From Microbacterium hominis (lineage in GTDB: Bacteria; Actinomycetota; Actinomycetes; Actinomycetales; Microbacteriaceae), in assembly GCF_013282805.1 (NCBI RefSeq), contig NZ_CP054038.1, positions 3,596,001 to 3,660,000 of the forward strand: 64,000 nucleotides of DNA. Direction: 5' to 3'. Of the stretch, positions 1-8,930 are shown piece by piece. The notes under the pieces were generated by a model. That model saw nothing but the letters and a program-made list of their open reading frames with translations, ran no database searches and had not been told where the DNA came from. A program made the position numbers and the translations under genes. The stretch's first letter is position 1. The number at the start of each line of letters is the position of its first letter.

Positions 1-488
1 AGTCGGTGCTCGAGAACGTGCTCGCCGGCGCGCACCACACCACTCGCGGCGGCTATTGGGCGAGCGCCCTCGCAGTGCCGGGAATCGCCCGCACCGAGGC
101 GGCGATCCGCCACGACGCCGCCGAGCTGCTGGAGGCCCTCGATCTCGGCGACGTCGCCCATCGCATCGCCGGCACCCTGCCCTTCGGCACTCTCAAGCGC
201 GTCGAGCTCGCGCGGGCGCTGCTGGCCTCGCCGCGGCTGCTGCTCGTGGATGAGCCGGCGAACGGCCTCATCCACAGCGAGGTCGCCGAGCTCGGCACCA
301 CCCTGCGCGGCCTCGCCCGGGAGCGCGGCACCGCGATCCTGCTCGTCGAGCACCACATGGGTCTCGTGATGTCGACGTGCGATCGCGTCGTCGTGCTCAA
401 CTTCGGCCGACTCATCGCCTCGGGCAAGCCCGCCGACGTCGCCCGCGACCCCGAGGTCGTCGCCGCCTATCTGGGGGCGGCCGCATGA
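1..488 (+). CDS. livG: Branched-chain amino-acid ABC transporter ATP-binding protein (LivG type), 5' end outside window
   Basis: This is the C-terminal part of an ABC ATPase; the reading frame is open at the window edge, so the Walker A motif lies upstream. The visible part has a signature-like segment (PFGTLKRVELARAL) where LivG proteins usually have a YGQQR-type motif, followed by the Walker B motif LLLVDEPANGL and the switch histidine in LLVEHHMG. The stop overlaps the ATG of the next ATPase, and two permeases follow, which is the livG-livF-livH-livM order of high-affinity branched-chain amino-acid or urea/amide importers. The substrate cannot be told from the ATPase. The LSGGQ glycine pattern is degenerate, which could mean one consensus and one poor ATPase site. 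Confidence 0.85.
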   Translation, partial: SVLENVLAGAHHTTRGGYWASALAVPGIARTEAAIRHDAAELLEALDLGDVAHRIAGTLPFGTLKRVELARALLASPRLLLVDEPANGLIHSEVAELGTTLRGLARERGTAILLVEHHMGLVMSTCDRVVVLNFGRLIASGKPADVARDPEVVAAYLGAAA

Positions 489-1192
489 GCCTGCTCACCG
501 TCGACCTCGCCCACGCCGGCTACGGTGCCGTACCCGTGCTCCACGACGTCGCATTCGAGGTGCCCGAGGGCGGGCGCCTCGTGATCCTCGGTGCGAACGG
601 CGCCGGCAAGACCACCACCCTGCGCGCGCTCACGGGGCTCTGCACGGCGGTGGGAAGCATCCACGTCGCCGGGGCCGAGATCCGAGGACTCGCCACCCAC
701 CGCATCGCCCGGCGCGGCGTCGCCCACGTGCCCCAGGGGCGCGGGACGGTCCCCGACCTCACCGTGCGCGAGAACCTGCTGCTCGGGGGCATCACCCGGC
801 CGCCGCGGGAGGTCGCCGGAGATGTCGACTTCTGGATGGAGCGCTTCCCCCGGCTCGGCGAGCGCGCCGCCCGGCCCGCCTCCGGGCTCAGCGGCGGCGA
901 GCAGCAGCTGCTCGCGATCGCCCGCGCATTCATGGCCCGTCCGCGCATCGTGCTGCTCGACGAGCCGTCGCTGGGCCTGGCTCCGCTGGTGACCGCGGAG
1001 GTGTTCGCCGCGGTCGACGAGCTCGCGCGCGACCGGGGGACGGCACTGCTCATCGTCGAGCAGAACGCGCGCCTCGCGCTCGACATCGCCGACGAGGCCC
1101 TGGTGCTCGAGAACGGCCGCATCGTCACCCGCGGCACCGCCGCCGCCCTGCGCGACGACGCCGACGTGCGCCGCGCGTACCTGGGCGCATGA
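485..1192 (+). CDS. livF: Branched-chain amino-acid ABC transporter ATP-binding protein (LivF type)
   Basis: A 235-residue ABC ATPase that would energise the importer formed by the neighbouring permeases. Walker A is GANGAGKT at about residues 36-43, the signature LSGGEQQLLAIARA lies near 137, Walker B is IVLLDEPSLGLAP and the H-loop region reads IVEQNARLALDIAD, so the usual switch histidine is a glutamine/asparagine stretch as in most LivF proteins. The start is the ATG whose last two bases begin the livG stop (ATGA), giving translational coupling; an in-frame start further upstream would run through livG and is not credible. Its length fits the family (about 235 residues). Confidence 0.93.
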   Translation: MSLLTVDLAHAGYGAVPVLHDVAFEVPEGGRLVILGANGAGKTTTLRALTGLCTAVGSIHVAGAEIRGLATHRIARRGVAHVPQGRGTVPDLTVRENLLLGGITRPPREVAGDVDFWMERFPRLGERAARPASGLSGGEQQLLAIARAFMARPRIVLLDEPSLGLAPLVTAEVFAAVDELARDRGTALLIVEQNARLALDIADEALVLENGRIVTRGTAAALRDDADVRRAYLGA

Positions 1193-1211
1193 CCGAGAGG
1201 AAGGACCGCGG

Positions 1212-2090
1212 GTGATCCTGCAGCAACTCGCCGACGGCATCGCGACCGGCGCCATCTACGGGGCGCTGGCCCTCGCGATCGTTCTGGTCTACCGGGCGTC
1301 GCGGACGCTCAACTTCGCACAGGGCGAGCTCGCCCTGCTCGGCGCCTACGTCTCGTGGCAGTTCACCGGCTGGGGACTCCCGATCTGGTCCGCGATGGCC
1401 GCGTCGATGGCCGTGCTCGCCCTGCTGTGCGTGGGCCTTGAACGGGTGCTGTTCCGCCCCCTCGTGCGCCGGCACCAGCACCTGCCGCTCATCATCGTGA
1501 GCCTCGGGCTCATGATCGCCATCAACGCCCTGATCGGCTGGATCTGGACCTACCAGACCAAGGAGGTGCCCGCCCTGTTCGGCACGGGCGCCGTCGATCT
1601 GGCCGGAACGGCGGTCTCGCGGCAGGACATCGGGATCGTGTTCGCGGTGCTCGGGGTCGCCCTGCTGCTGGCGGTGCTGTTCCGCTTCACGCGCACCGGG
1701 CTGCGCATGCGGGCCGCGGTCTCGGCTCCGGAGTCGGCGGAGCTGTCCGGTGTCTCCACGGGCCGGATGATGTCGCTCGGCTGGGCGCTGTCCGGCGCGA
1801 TCGGGGCCGTCGCTGGCACCCTCATCGCCCCGGAGCTGTTCCTCCACCCCGGCATGATGGCGCCGGTGCTCATCTACGCGTTCGCGGCCGCGACGCTCGG
1901 CGGACTGGACTCCCCCGTCGGCGCCCTCGTCGGCGGCGTGATCGTCGGAGTGATCGAGAACCTCGCCGGCAGCTATCTGCCGGGCGTGGGCGGCGAGCTC
2001 AAGCAGATCTTCGCCCTCGTCATCATCGTCGGCGTGCTGCTCCTGCGCCCCCAGGGCCTGTTCGGACGAAAGGAGCTGGTGCGGGTATGA
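1212..2090 (+). CDS. livH: Branched-chain amino-acid ABC transporter permease (LivH type)
   Basis: A 292-residue inner-membrane permease with about eight hydrophobic segments. The N-terminus (QLADGIATGAIYGALALA) and the following FAQGEL motif are typical of LivH. It would pair with LivM to form the translocation path. The GTG start at 1212 is preceded by a purine-rich GAGAGGAAGGA ribosome-binding site, and the gap to livF is only 19 bases. No periplasmic binding protein is in the window; it would be expected just beyond the left edge or elsewhere. Confidence 0.92.
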   Translation: MILQQLADGIATGAIYGALALAIVLVYRASRTLNFAQGELALLGAYVSWQFTGWGLPIWSAMAASMAVLALLCVGLERVLFRPLVRRHQHLPLIIVSLGLMIAINALIGWIWTYQTKEVPALFGTGAVDLAGTAVSRQDIGIVFAVLGVALLLAVLFRFTRTGLRMRAAVSAPESAELSGVSTGRMMSLGWALSGAIGAVAGTLIAPELFLHPGMMAPVLIYAFAAATLGGLDSPVGALVGGVIVGVIENLAGSYLPGVGGELKQIFALVIIVGVLLLRPQGLFGRKELVRV

Positions 2091-3133
2091 CGCTGGCGAC
2101 CCAGACCCTGCCCCGCGTCGGCCGGCCGCCGCGCACCTCGATCGTCGAATGGCTGCGCACCCCCCGCCCGCCGCTCGCGCCCCCGCGCTGGCTGCGCGTG
2201 ATGCTGTTCGTACTCGGCGCGGTCGCGCTCGCGATCGTGCCGCTGGTCAACCCGAGCTACATCAACCTCTCCCTCACCCTCGTGATGATCTGGACGATCG
2301 TGGGCCTCGGCCTCAACCTGCTGGTCGGCTTCGGCGGGCAGGTCTCGCTCGGTCACTCCGCCTTCTTCGCCATCGGCGCGTATACGGTCGCGGTCGGCGG
2401 CGAGGCGGGACTCGGCCAGCTCCCCTCGCTCGTCGTCGCCGGCGCCCTCCCGTTCGTCGTCGGCTATCTCGTCGGCCTTCCCGCCCTCCGCCTGCACGGT
2501 CTGCAGCTCGGCCTGGTGACGCTGGCGCTCGCAATGGCGACGCCCGCCGTCATCCGTCTGCTCGAACCGCTCACGCACGGCAGCCGCGGCATCGCGATCG
2601 ACGGCGATCCACCGCCGTTCGTGCCGCTGGCCCACGACCAGTGGGTGTACTACCTGGCGCTGGTGATCGCCGCCCTCGCCTACGTCGTCACCCGCCGTCT
2701 CGCGCGCGGGCGCCTGGGGCGCTCCTTCGTGGCGGTGCGCGACGCCGAACTCGTCGCGCAGACGCTCGGGGTCGACATCGCCCAGACCAAGACGCGCCTA
2801 TTCGCGGCATCCGCCGTCTACGCGGGCGTCGCCGGCGGACTGTACGCGCTGCTGCTCGAGTTCATGGGTCCCGAGAACTTCGGTCTGCTGCTGTCGATCT
2901 CGTTCGTGACGCTGATCGTGGTCGGCGGGCTGGCCACGGTGCCCGGTGCCGTGCTCGGCGCGCTGTTCATCCAGTACGTGCCTCAGCTCACGTCGGCGAT
3001 CAGCCCGGCAGCGACGGGCGCGGCCTATGGCCTGGTGCTCGTGCTGTTCGCGTTCTTCGTGCCGTTCGGGCTCGCGGGGCTCCTGCGCGGTGCGCTCGGT
3101 CCGGTGATCGCGAAGATCCCCGGGCGACGCTGA
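2087..3133 (+). CDS. livM: Branched-chain amino-acid ABC transporter permease (LivM type)
   Basis: A 348-residue permease partner of LivH. After an N-terminal cytoplasmic stretch of about 40 residues come multiple membrane segments and the conserved LivM patch LVGFGGQVSLGHSAFFAIGAY near residue 85, with the SRGI/GDP segment in the middle. The start ATG overlaps the livH stop (ATGA). It ends the operon; the next gene has its own promoter. Confidence 0.92.
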   Translation: MTLATQTLPRVGRPPRTSIVEWLRTPRPPLAPPRWLRVMLFVLGAVALAIVPLVNPSYINLSLTLVMIWTIVGLGLNLLVGFGGQVSLGHSAFFAIGAYTVAVGGEAGLGQLPSLVVAGALPFVVGYLVGLPALRLHGLQLGLVTLALAMATPAVIRLLEPLTHGSRGIAIDGDPPPFVPLAHDQWVYYLALVIAALAYVVTRRLARGRLGRSFVAVRDAELVAQTLGVDIAQTKTRLFAASAVYAGVAGGLYALLLEFMGPENFGLLLSISFVTLIVVGGLATVPGAVLGALFIQYVPQLTSAISPAATGAAYGLVLVLFAFFVPFGLAGLLRGALGPVIAKIPGRR

Positions 3134-3159
3134 CTCGAAGCCGGCAACGCAACAAAGTA

Positions 3160-3188
3160 TTCACAAATTCCTGAAACAGGCGTACGCT
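3160..3188 (+). promoter_or_regulatory. Promoter of the ABC exporter operon
   Basis: A -35-like TTCACA (3160-3165) and -10 TACGCT (3183-3188) are separated by exactly 17 bases. The ATG of the exporter ATPase follows 7 bases after the -10 box, so the transcript is probably leaderless. Confidence 0.6.
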
Positions 3189-3195
3189 CGCGCGC

Positions 3196-4119
3196 ATGAC
3201 CGATGTCATCCGCACGAGCGGCCTCCACAAGCACTACGGCCGCGTCCACGCCCTCGACGGGCTCGACCTCACCGTCGCCTCCGGTGAGATCCACGGCTTC
3301 CTCGGCCCCAACGGGGCAGGCAAGTCGACCACGATCCGCGTGCTGCTCGGCCTCGCTCGCGCGACCTCGGGCGAGGCATCCGTCTTCGGCCTGCATCCGT
3401 GGCGGGATGCCGTCGACATCCATCGACGCGTCGCCTACGTGCCCGGCGACGTGAGCCTGTGGCCGAACATCTCCGGCGGCGAGGCGATCGACCTGCTCGC
3501 CCGGCTGCGCGGTGCCGGGGCGCACGATCCGGGCTACCGCAGCGAGAAGGAGCGCCTCATCGAGGCGTTCCAGTTCGATCCGCGCAAGAAGGGCCGCGCG
3601 TACTCGAAGGGGAATCGGCAGAAGGTCGCCGTGATCGCCGCGTTCGCCGTGCCCGCCGAGCTGTACATCCTCGACGAGCCCACGAGCGGCCTCGACCCCC
3701 TGATGGAGGTCATGTTCCGGCGCGAGCTGACCCGCGTGAAGGAGGCGGGCGCCACCGTGCTGCTGTCGAGTCACATCCTCTCCGAGGTCGAGCAGGTGTG
3801 CGATCGCGTCTCGATCGTGCGCGCCGGGTCGATCGTCGAATCGGGCACGCTCGCCGAGCTTCGCCACCTGACCCGCACCGAGGTGTCGTTCGAAGGCGCC
3901 GATGCCGCCGTCGCGGCCACCCTTCCCGGCGCCCACGACGCGATCGTCGAAGAGGGCCGCGTGCGGTTCACGGTCGACAGCGACCAGATCGCGGGGCTCC
4001 TCCCCGACCTCGGCCGGCTCGGCGTGGCGGGGCTGCGGGTCGCGCCGCCCTCGCTCGAGGAGCTGTTCCTGCGCCACTACGGCGACGACTTCGCCGCGCT
4101 CGAGGGCCAGGGACGATGA
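3196..4119 (+). CDS. ABC-2 type exporter ATP-binding protein
   Basis: A 307-residue ATPase. Walker A is GPNGAGKST near residue 38, Walker B is LYILDEPTSGLDP, and the H-loop is LLSSHILSEVEQ. The signature is YSKGNRQKVAVIAAF, the SKGNRQK variant common in actinobacterial multidrug/polyketide exporters rather than LSGGQ. A C-terminal extension of about 90 residues resembles the regulatory tail of daunorubicin-resistance-type ATPases. The gene overlaps the downstream permease (ATGA), and a winged-helix regulator follows, so a regulated drug or antibiotic exporter is the likely role; the substrate is not known. Confidence 0.88.
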   Translation: MTDVIRTSGLHKHYGRVHALDGLDLTVASGEIHGFLGPNGAGKSTTIRVLLGLARATSGEASVFGLHPWRDAVDIHRRVAYVPGDVSLWPNISGGEAIDLLARLRGAGAHDPGYRSEKERLIEAFQFDPRKKGRAYSKGNRQKVAVIAAFAVPAELYILDEPTSGLDPLMEVMFRRELTRVKEAGATVLLSSHILSEVEQVCDRVSIVRAGSIVESGTLAELRHLTRTEVSFEGADAAVAATLPGAHDAIVEEGRVRFTVDSDQIAGLLPDLGRLGVAGLRVAPPSLEELFLRHYGDDFAALEGQGR

Positions 4120-5735
4120 ACCTCGTCGGCACGCTGCTGGTGCAGCGGCTGCGCCGCGACGGCCGGCAGCTGCTGATGTGGACGGTGGGCACCGGCCTGC
4201 TCGCCTACCTCTCGTACACCGGGGTCGTCCAGTCATTCGGCTCCGCGCAGGACCGCACCGTGCTCATCGCCACCGCGCTGGCGAACCCGGTGATCCTGCT
4301 CTTCCGCGGACTGCCGTCGGGCACCGAGCAGAGCCAGGTGATGATCTTCCTGATCATGCCGTTCGTCGCGATGCTCGCCGCCTTCATGAGCACGTTCCTC
4401 GCGGTGCGGCACACGCGCGGCGAAGAGGAGCCGGGGCGCGCGGAGCTCATCTCCGCCACGCCCGCCGGGCGCACCGCGCCGCTGATCGCGACGACGATCC
4501 ACGGTCTGCTCGCGAACGTGGTCCTGGCGGCGTTCGTCACGGAGGCGTTCCTGCTCACCGGCAGCGCCGTCGAAGGTTCGCTGATCGCCGGAACGGCAGC
4601 GGGCATGGTCGGCATCGTCTTCCTCGGCGTGGGGCTGCTCACCGCGCAGCTGATGCGCACCTCGCGGGGGGCGAACGCCGCGGCCGTGTGGACGCTGCTG
4701 ATCGCCTTCCTCGTGTGCGGCTTCGGCAACGCCATCGGCACCCCGAGCGACGATCTCACCCGCATGGAGAGCTCCTGGCTCGCCTGGCTGTCGCCGTTCG
4801 GCTGGGCCGAGAACACCCGGGCCTTCGACGAGAACGCGTGGTGGCCGCTGGCCCTGTGCGCGGCGCTGTCCGTGGTGCTCATCACGGCGTCGATGGCACT
4901 GTCGGCGGCTCGCGACCTCGGGGGCAGCTTCATCGCCGAGCGCCGCGGCCGCGCCGACGCGGCACGCGGGCTGTCGTCGCCGGTGGGGCTCGCGTGGCGC
5001 CTCACGCGGGGCAGCATCGCGGGCTGGGCCGTGGGCGGGCTGGTGGTCGGGATCCTCGCCACGACCGTCGCCGACGTCGTCGGAGAACTCGGCTCGCAGA
5101 GCGAATCGATCGCCGAGATCCTGCAGGCGATCTCCGGCGGGGGCGATCTCACCCAGGCGACGATCACGACCTTCTTCACGATGCTCGGCATCCTCGCCGC
5201 GTGCAGCGCGGTGCAGATCGTCTGCCACGCACGCCAGGAGGAGGCGCACGGCACCGCCGAGCCGGTGCTGGCCACCGTCGTGAACCGCGTGCAGTGGCTT
5301 GCGGGGTTCATGGTGGTCGCCGCCATCGGCGTCGTCGCCGTGATCGTCGCGGCCATCCTGGGATCCGCGCTCGGCATCGCGACCCAGGGCGGCGACGGCG
5401 ATCTGCTGTTCACCGTATGGGTCACCGGCGCCGGACAGGCGGTCGCGGCCGCGGTCTTCCTCGTGCTCACCGCCGTGATCTTCGTCATCGCGCCCCGGCT
5501 GACGATCCCGCTCGGCTGGACGCTCGTGATCGTCGGAATGGTGCTCGGCCTCTTCGGACCCATCTTCGGGTTCCCCGAGTGGCTCGCTAACCTCTCCCCC
5601 ATCACCGTCACCCCGCTCGTGGTCGGCGATGACGTCGACCTGCAGGGGCTGTGGTGGCTGCTGGCGGTGGTCGCGGCGGGGGCGGCCGGGGCGCTCGCCC
5701 TCATGCGACGGCGCGAACTGGCGACGGCCGGGTGA
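4116..5735 (+). CDS. ABC-2 type exporter permease (large, duplicated)
   Basis: A 539-residue membrane protein with about twelve hydrophobic segments in two halves, as in the actinobacterial exporters of polyketide antibiotics (TnrB3-like). Its N-terminal half contains AVRHTRGEEEPGRAELI and its second half HARQEEAHGTAEPVL, the repeated E-E-x-G-x-x-E motif of this family. It starts at an ATG sharing bases with the ATPase stop. With the ATPase it forms a two-gene exporter; a single 539-residue chain would supply both membrane halves. Confidence 0.85.
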   Translation: MNLVGTLLVQRLRRDGRQLLMWTVGTGLLAYLSYTGVVQSFGSAQDRTVLIATALANPVILLFRGLPSGTEQSQVMIFLIMPFVAMLAAFMSTFLAVRHTRGEEEPGRAELISATPAGRTAPLIATTIHGLLANVVLAAFVTEAFLLTGSAVEGSLIAGTAAGMVGIVFLGVGLLTAQLMRTSRGANAAAVWTLLIAFLVCGFGNAIGTPSDDLTRMESSWLAWLSPFGWAENTRAFDENAWWPLALCAALSVVLITASMALSAARDLGGSFIAERRGRADAARGLSSPVGLAWRLTRGSIAGWAVGGLVVGILATTVADVVGELGSQSESIAEILQAISGGGDLTQATITTFFTMLGILAACSAVQIVCHARQEEAHGTAEPVLATVVNRVQWLAGFMVVAAIGVVAVIVAAILGSALGIATQGGDGDLLFTVWVTGAGQAVAAAVFLVLTAVIFVIAPRLTIPLGWTLVIVGMVLGLFGPIFGFPEWLANLSPITVTPLVVGDDVDLQGLWWLLAVVAAGAAGALALMRRRELATAG

Positions 5736-6301
5736 CCGCGGGCGGGGGCACGATGGACGACGACACGCGTGACAGCGGGGACGGACAGCCCCGTGATGAC
5801 GGTGACACGGCGCATCCCGGCGCCCGTCATCCCGGTGCCGAAGCGGCCGAGCAGGCGGCCGCGATGCTGGCAGCCGCGGGGATGCCGCGCATGCCGGCCC
5901 GCGTGATGATGGCCCTCGTCGGCTCGCCCGACGAGGGCTACACGGCCGCCGAGATCGGCGAGCGCCTCGGCGTCTCGCCCGCGGCCGTTTCCGGCGCGGT
6001 GCGCTACCTGCAGACGCTGCGCCTGGTGCAGCGTCTCTCCCGCCCCGGCGACCGCCGCGACCGCTACGACCTCGCCGATGATGCCTGGGGTGGGGTCATC
6101 ACCTCGAACGCGCCGATGTACGCGCGCCTCGGCGAGCTCATGGAGCAGATCGCCGACGACAACGGCGACGCACCCACATCGGCGACACGCGCCCGCACGA
6201 GCGCCGACTTCCTCCGCTTCCTGGCGGATCGGATGCCGCAGCTGGTGGTCGAGTGGGAGCAGACCCGCTACGACCCGTCGCCGGGCTCCGACCCCTCGTA
6301 G
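5732..6301 (+). CDS. MarR/GbsR-like winged-helix transcriptional regulator
   Basis: A protein of 189 residues if it starts at the GTG overlapping the permease stop (GTGA), or 182 from ATG 5753. After an acidic, disordered N-terminus comes a winged helix-turn-helix (YTAAEIGERLGVSPAAVSGAVRYL) and the wing LSRPGDRRDRYDL, which resembles regulators that sit at the end of ABC-2 exporter operons. The natural inference is local control of the exporter. The last 34 bases overlap the 3' end of the convergent VOC gene, so the two proteins are encoded in antisense over that stretch. Confidence 0.8.
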   Translation: MTAGGGTMDDDTRDSGDGQPRDDGDTAHPGARHPGAEAAEQAAAMLAAAGMPRMPARVMMALVGSPDEGYTAAEIGERLGVSPAAVSGAVRYLQTLRLVQRLSRPGDRRDRYDLADDAWGGVITSNAPMYARLGELMEQIADDNGDAPTSATRARTSADFLRFLADRMPQLVVEWEQTRYDPSPGSDPS

Positions 6302-6639
6302 AGACCGACGTGGTTGCCGTCGGGATCGACGATGACCGCCCACCAGCTCGTCGGGCTGATCGGAGCCTTCTCCATGGCGACGGTCCCGCCCGCCTCGACG
6401 GCGGCCGCGACGGTGTCGTCGATCGAGTCGACCTCGACGTACGAACGCGGCTGGGTGAAGCCGTCGCTGCGCGGGGCGAGGCCGCCCCCGGAGATCTTGT
6501 TCGGCGCCTGCCACATGGGATACCCCTCGTAGCCGGGGACCTCGGCGATCTGCCAGCCGAACAGGGTGGAGTAGAACGCCTTCGCGTTCTCCATGTCGGT
6601 GACGGGGATGTCGATGTGCGTGATGTCGCCGTGGGCCAT
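6268..6639 (-). CDS. VOC (glyoxalase/bleomycin-resistance fold) family protein
   Basis: A 123-residue single-domain VOC protein. It begins ITHIDIPVTDMENAKAFYSTLFGW, the standard beta-alpha start of the fold, and ends with the metal-side motif DPDGNHVGLYEG. Likely metal ligands are the N-terminal histidine and a C-terminal glutamate. The strong GGAGCC-rich region just before the ATG contains a GGAG ribosome-binding site. Function within this large superfamily is not determined; it may be a dioxygenase-like, glyoxalase-like or drug-binding protein. Its tail overlaps the convergent regulator by 34 bp. Confidence 0.85.
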   Translation of the reverse strand: MAHGDITHIDIPVTDMENAKAFYSTLFGWQIAEVPGYEGYPMWQAPNKISGGGLAPRSDGFTQPRSYVEVDSIDDTVAAAVEAGGTVAMEKAPISPTSWWAVIVDPDGNHVGLYEGSEPGDGS

Positions 6640-6719
6640 GATGGCTCCTTCCGAGACGGGCGGTCAGCAATCGGGCTCAGTCTGGCCCGCCCCTCCGACA
6701 CCGGCAAGGGGCTTGCACC

Positions 6720-8381
6720 TCAGGCCGTGGTGCCGTCCATCACCTCGGCGCGCTCGCGCCAGCTGCGGGCGGTGACCCGGTCGAGGGCCACCTGCCGACG
6801 CAGCGCATCCGCCTTCTCGTACAGCGTCGGATCGCCGTAGCTGGTGAGCACCTTCACCAGCACCGGCAGCAGCTCGATCATGAAGAACAGCGCCGCGATG
6901 AGCCAGTGCGCCCACGCCAGGGTCGGCTCCCGCTCCGAGAGCCGCTCCAGCGCGCCGATCTGGCTGAGGAGCCCGACGGCGTCGGCGTTGCCCCCGGCCA
7001 CCTCGGCGGCACGGTCGTTGTAGGCGGCAAGGGCGGCCTCGTACTGCGCGCGGGCGGCGGGGAGTTCGTCCGCGGCCTGCTGCTTGTTCTGCGCCTCCGC
7101 GGCGCCGGCCGCGGCGGTGCCCTCCGCCTGCGCGGCCGCGAGGTCGGCTTGTGCGCCGCTCAGTTCGGCGGCGAGCGTGTCGTACGCAGACTGCGCGGCG
7201 GCGAGCTGATCCTCGGCGGCCTCGGAGCTCGCTCCCTCGCCGGCGACGCCGGAGCAGCCGGTGGCGCTGTCGGCGCCCGCGCCGGTGAGCTCGCACTGAT
7301 ACAGCGCACGCGCCTGATCGATCACGACCTGCTGTTCGGCGAGCTTCGCCGTGAGGTCGTCGACCGTCTGCTGCGCCGACGCCGTCGCCCCCGACGTGGT
7401 GTCGGCACCGGCGACCACTCCGCTGGCGGCCTGGCTCTCGAGCGCCGCAACGCGCTCGCTCGCGGCATCCATGGCGAGCTTCTCGGGCCCGGAGGTGACG
7501 GCATCCTGGTCGGACTGCGCCTGGGTGAGGTTGGTCGTCGTCACCTCGCGCGCGATGTCGTTGTGGAACACCTGCAGCACCAGGGGCTCGGCCACGACGA
7601 TGCCGATGATCGCCGCCATGATCACGCGCGGGATCGCGAGCCCGATGAGCCGCCAGATGTTGCGGGTCGAGCGCATCGTCGAGGTGAGGAAGCGATCGAG
7701 GTTGAAGATGATGAGCGCCCACACGATGGCCAGGGGCACCGCGAACCAGACCGCCGCCTGCACGCTGGTCGTCAGCGCGAACATCATCGAGATGCCCGAG
7801 ACCAGTGCGGTCCCCGCCAGCACGAAGAACATCTGCACGAAGCGCGGCGTCTCGGTCGGCACCTCGTCGAGCACCGACCCCTCGGCGCCGCCGAGGATCG
7901 CCAGCCGCCGCGTCGCCGAGCCGCGTGCGCGACGTGGCCGCCGCGCGCCACGCGACGGGACCGCGGGCTCGGGCTCGGGCTCGGGCTCCGGTGCGGGCGC
8001 GGGCTCGGGCTCCGGCTGCACCTCGGCCGCGGGCTGCGGCTGCGGGTCGCGCTGCGCCTCCGCCGCCGGGGCCGCCGTGGCCGCCGGGGCCCCCGGGGCC
8101 TCCGGGTCGGCGCCGTCCTCAGGCTCCGTCGCGCCGGCCGGATCCGGCACGACGACGGGCTGGGTCGAGTTCATCGCGATGGCCTCGGCGAGGAGGTCGT
8201 CGGTCGACGGATACGGATCCTCCGGCCCCTCGCCTCCGCCCTCGCCTCCGCCCGAAGCGGACTCGGCCTGCGCGGCACGCACGTCGTCGAGGTACAGGTC
8301 CTCGGGCTGCGGGGCGTCCGCGTCGAACTCGATGCGACCCTCGGAACCGAACCGTCCAGGCCTGTGGGCGGAATAAGACAT
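6720..8381 (-). CDS. DUF4407 domain membrane protein with disordered Pro/Glu-rich N-terminus
   Basis: A 553-residue protein. Residues 1-150 are acidic and low-complexity with PEPEP runs. Then come three or four membrane segments around residues 185-275, the DUF4407 signature IFNLDRFLTSTM, a long Ala/Gln/Asp-rich region around 300-465 likely to be coiled coil outside the membrane, and a last membrane segment near 500 (HWLIAALFFMIELLPVLVK). The domain has no known function. A TATTTT -10 box 6 bases before the ATG suggests its own leaderless promoter, although the gene is close behind the Nudix gene. The Ala/Gly-rich middle section contains two cysteines (residues near 375-385), which could form a disulfide. 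Confidence 0.82.
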   Translation of the reverse strand: MSYSAHRPGRFGSEGRIEFDADAPQPEDLYLDDVRAAQAESASGGGEGGGEGPEDPYPSTDDLLAEAIAMNSTQPVVVPDPAGATEPEDGADPEAPGAPAATAAPAAEAQRDPQPQPAAEVQPEPEPAPAPEPEPEPEPAVPSRGARRPRRARGSATRRLAILGGAEGSVLDEVPTETPRFVQMFFVLAGTALVSGISMMFALTTSVQAAVWFAVPLAIVWALIIFNLDRFLTSTMRSTRNIWRLIGLAIPRVIMAAIIGIVVAEPLVLQVFHNDIAREVTTTNLTQAQSDQDAVTSGPEKLAMDAASERVAALESQAASGVVAGADTTSGATASAQQTVDDLTAKLAEQQVVIDQARALYQCELTGAGADSATGCSGVAGEGASSEAAEDQLAAAQSAYDTLAAELSGAQADLAAAQAEGTAAAGAAEAQNKQQAADELPAARAQYEAALAAYNDRAAEVAGGNADAVGLLSQIGALERLSEREPTLAWAHWLIAALFFMIELLPVLVKVLTSYGDPTLYEKADALRRQVALDRVTARSWRERAEVMDGTTA

Positions 8382-8387
8382 CGGGCC

Positions 8388-8393
8388 AAAATA
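8388..8393 (-). promoter_or_regulatory. -10 box of the DUF4407 gene
   Basis: TATTTT on the minus strand lies 6 bases before the ATG at 8381, consistent with a leaderless transcript. Confidence 0.5.
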
Positions 8394-8438
8394 GGGTCGC
8401 CACCTGGACGACCGGTGGGTGAATGCCCAGGACTTGTC

Positions 8439-8921
8439 CTATGCCCCCGCGGCGTCGAGGCCCTCGAGCAGCGCGTCGAGTGCCGGGCGCTGCCCCTTCA
8501 CGAGGCGTGCGCGCGCGGCATCCACACCCGTCCACTCGGCGCGGTCGACTTCGGGGAACGAGGCCGTCCTGCCCGAACGCGGCGGCCACTCCATCTCGAA
8601 CTCGCCGAACCGCATCCGGTCGAGGGAGAGTCCGGTGCCATCGGCGACGAACACGGTGACGCGCTTGCCCGAGGCGTAGGGAAACGTGCCGAGCTCCGCG
8701 TAGGGTCCCTCCGGCGGGGCGATGCCGAACTCCTCCTGGAACTCGCGACGCGCGGCATCCAGCGCCGCCTCCTCGCCGTCGACGAACTCCCCCTTCGGGA
8801 TCGACCAGGCGCCGGCATCCTTCGCGGCCCAGAAGGGCCCGCCCATATGGGCGAGGAGCACCTCGACGCCGCCATCGGCGGTGAGTCGGTGCAGAAGGAT
8901 GCCGGCGCTGGTGACGGGCAT
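8439..8921 (-). CDS. Nudix hydrolase
   Basis: A 160-residue single Nudix domain that would hydrolyse a nucleoside diphosphate linked to another group. The Nudix box runs from GEFVDGEE to REFQEEFGI; it has eight residues between the first glutamate and the arginine, one more than the usual GX5EX7REUXEEXGU spacing. The preceding WSIPKGE and the N-terminal SAGILLHR fit the family of small actinobacterial Nudix proteins. It starts 9 bases after the stop of the aldo/keto reductase and is probably co-transcribed with it. Substrate not predictable. Confidence 0.88.
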   Translation of the reverse strand: MPVTSAGILLHRLTADGGVEVLLAHMGGPFWAAKDAGAWSIPKGEFVDGEEAALDAARREFQEEFGIAPPEGPYAELGTFPYASGKRVTVFVADGTGLSLDRMRFGEFEMEWPPRSGRTASFPEVDRAEWTGVDAARARLVKGQRPALDALLEGLDAAGA

Positions 8922-8930
8922 GCGCGAGTG

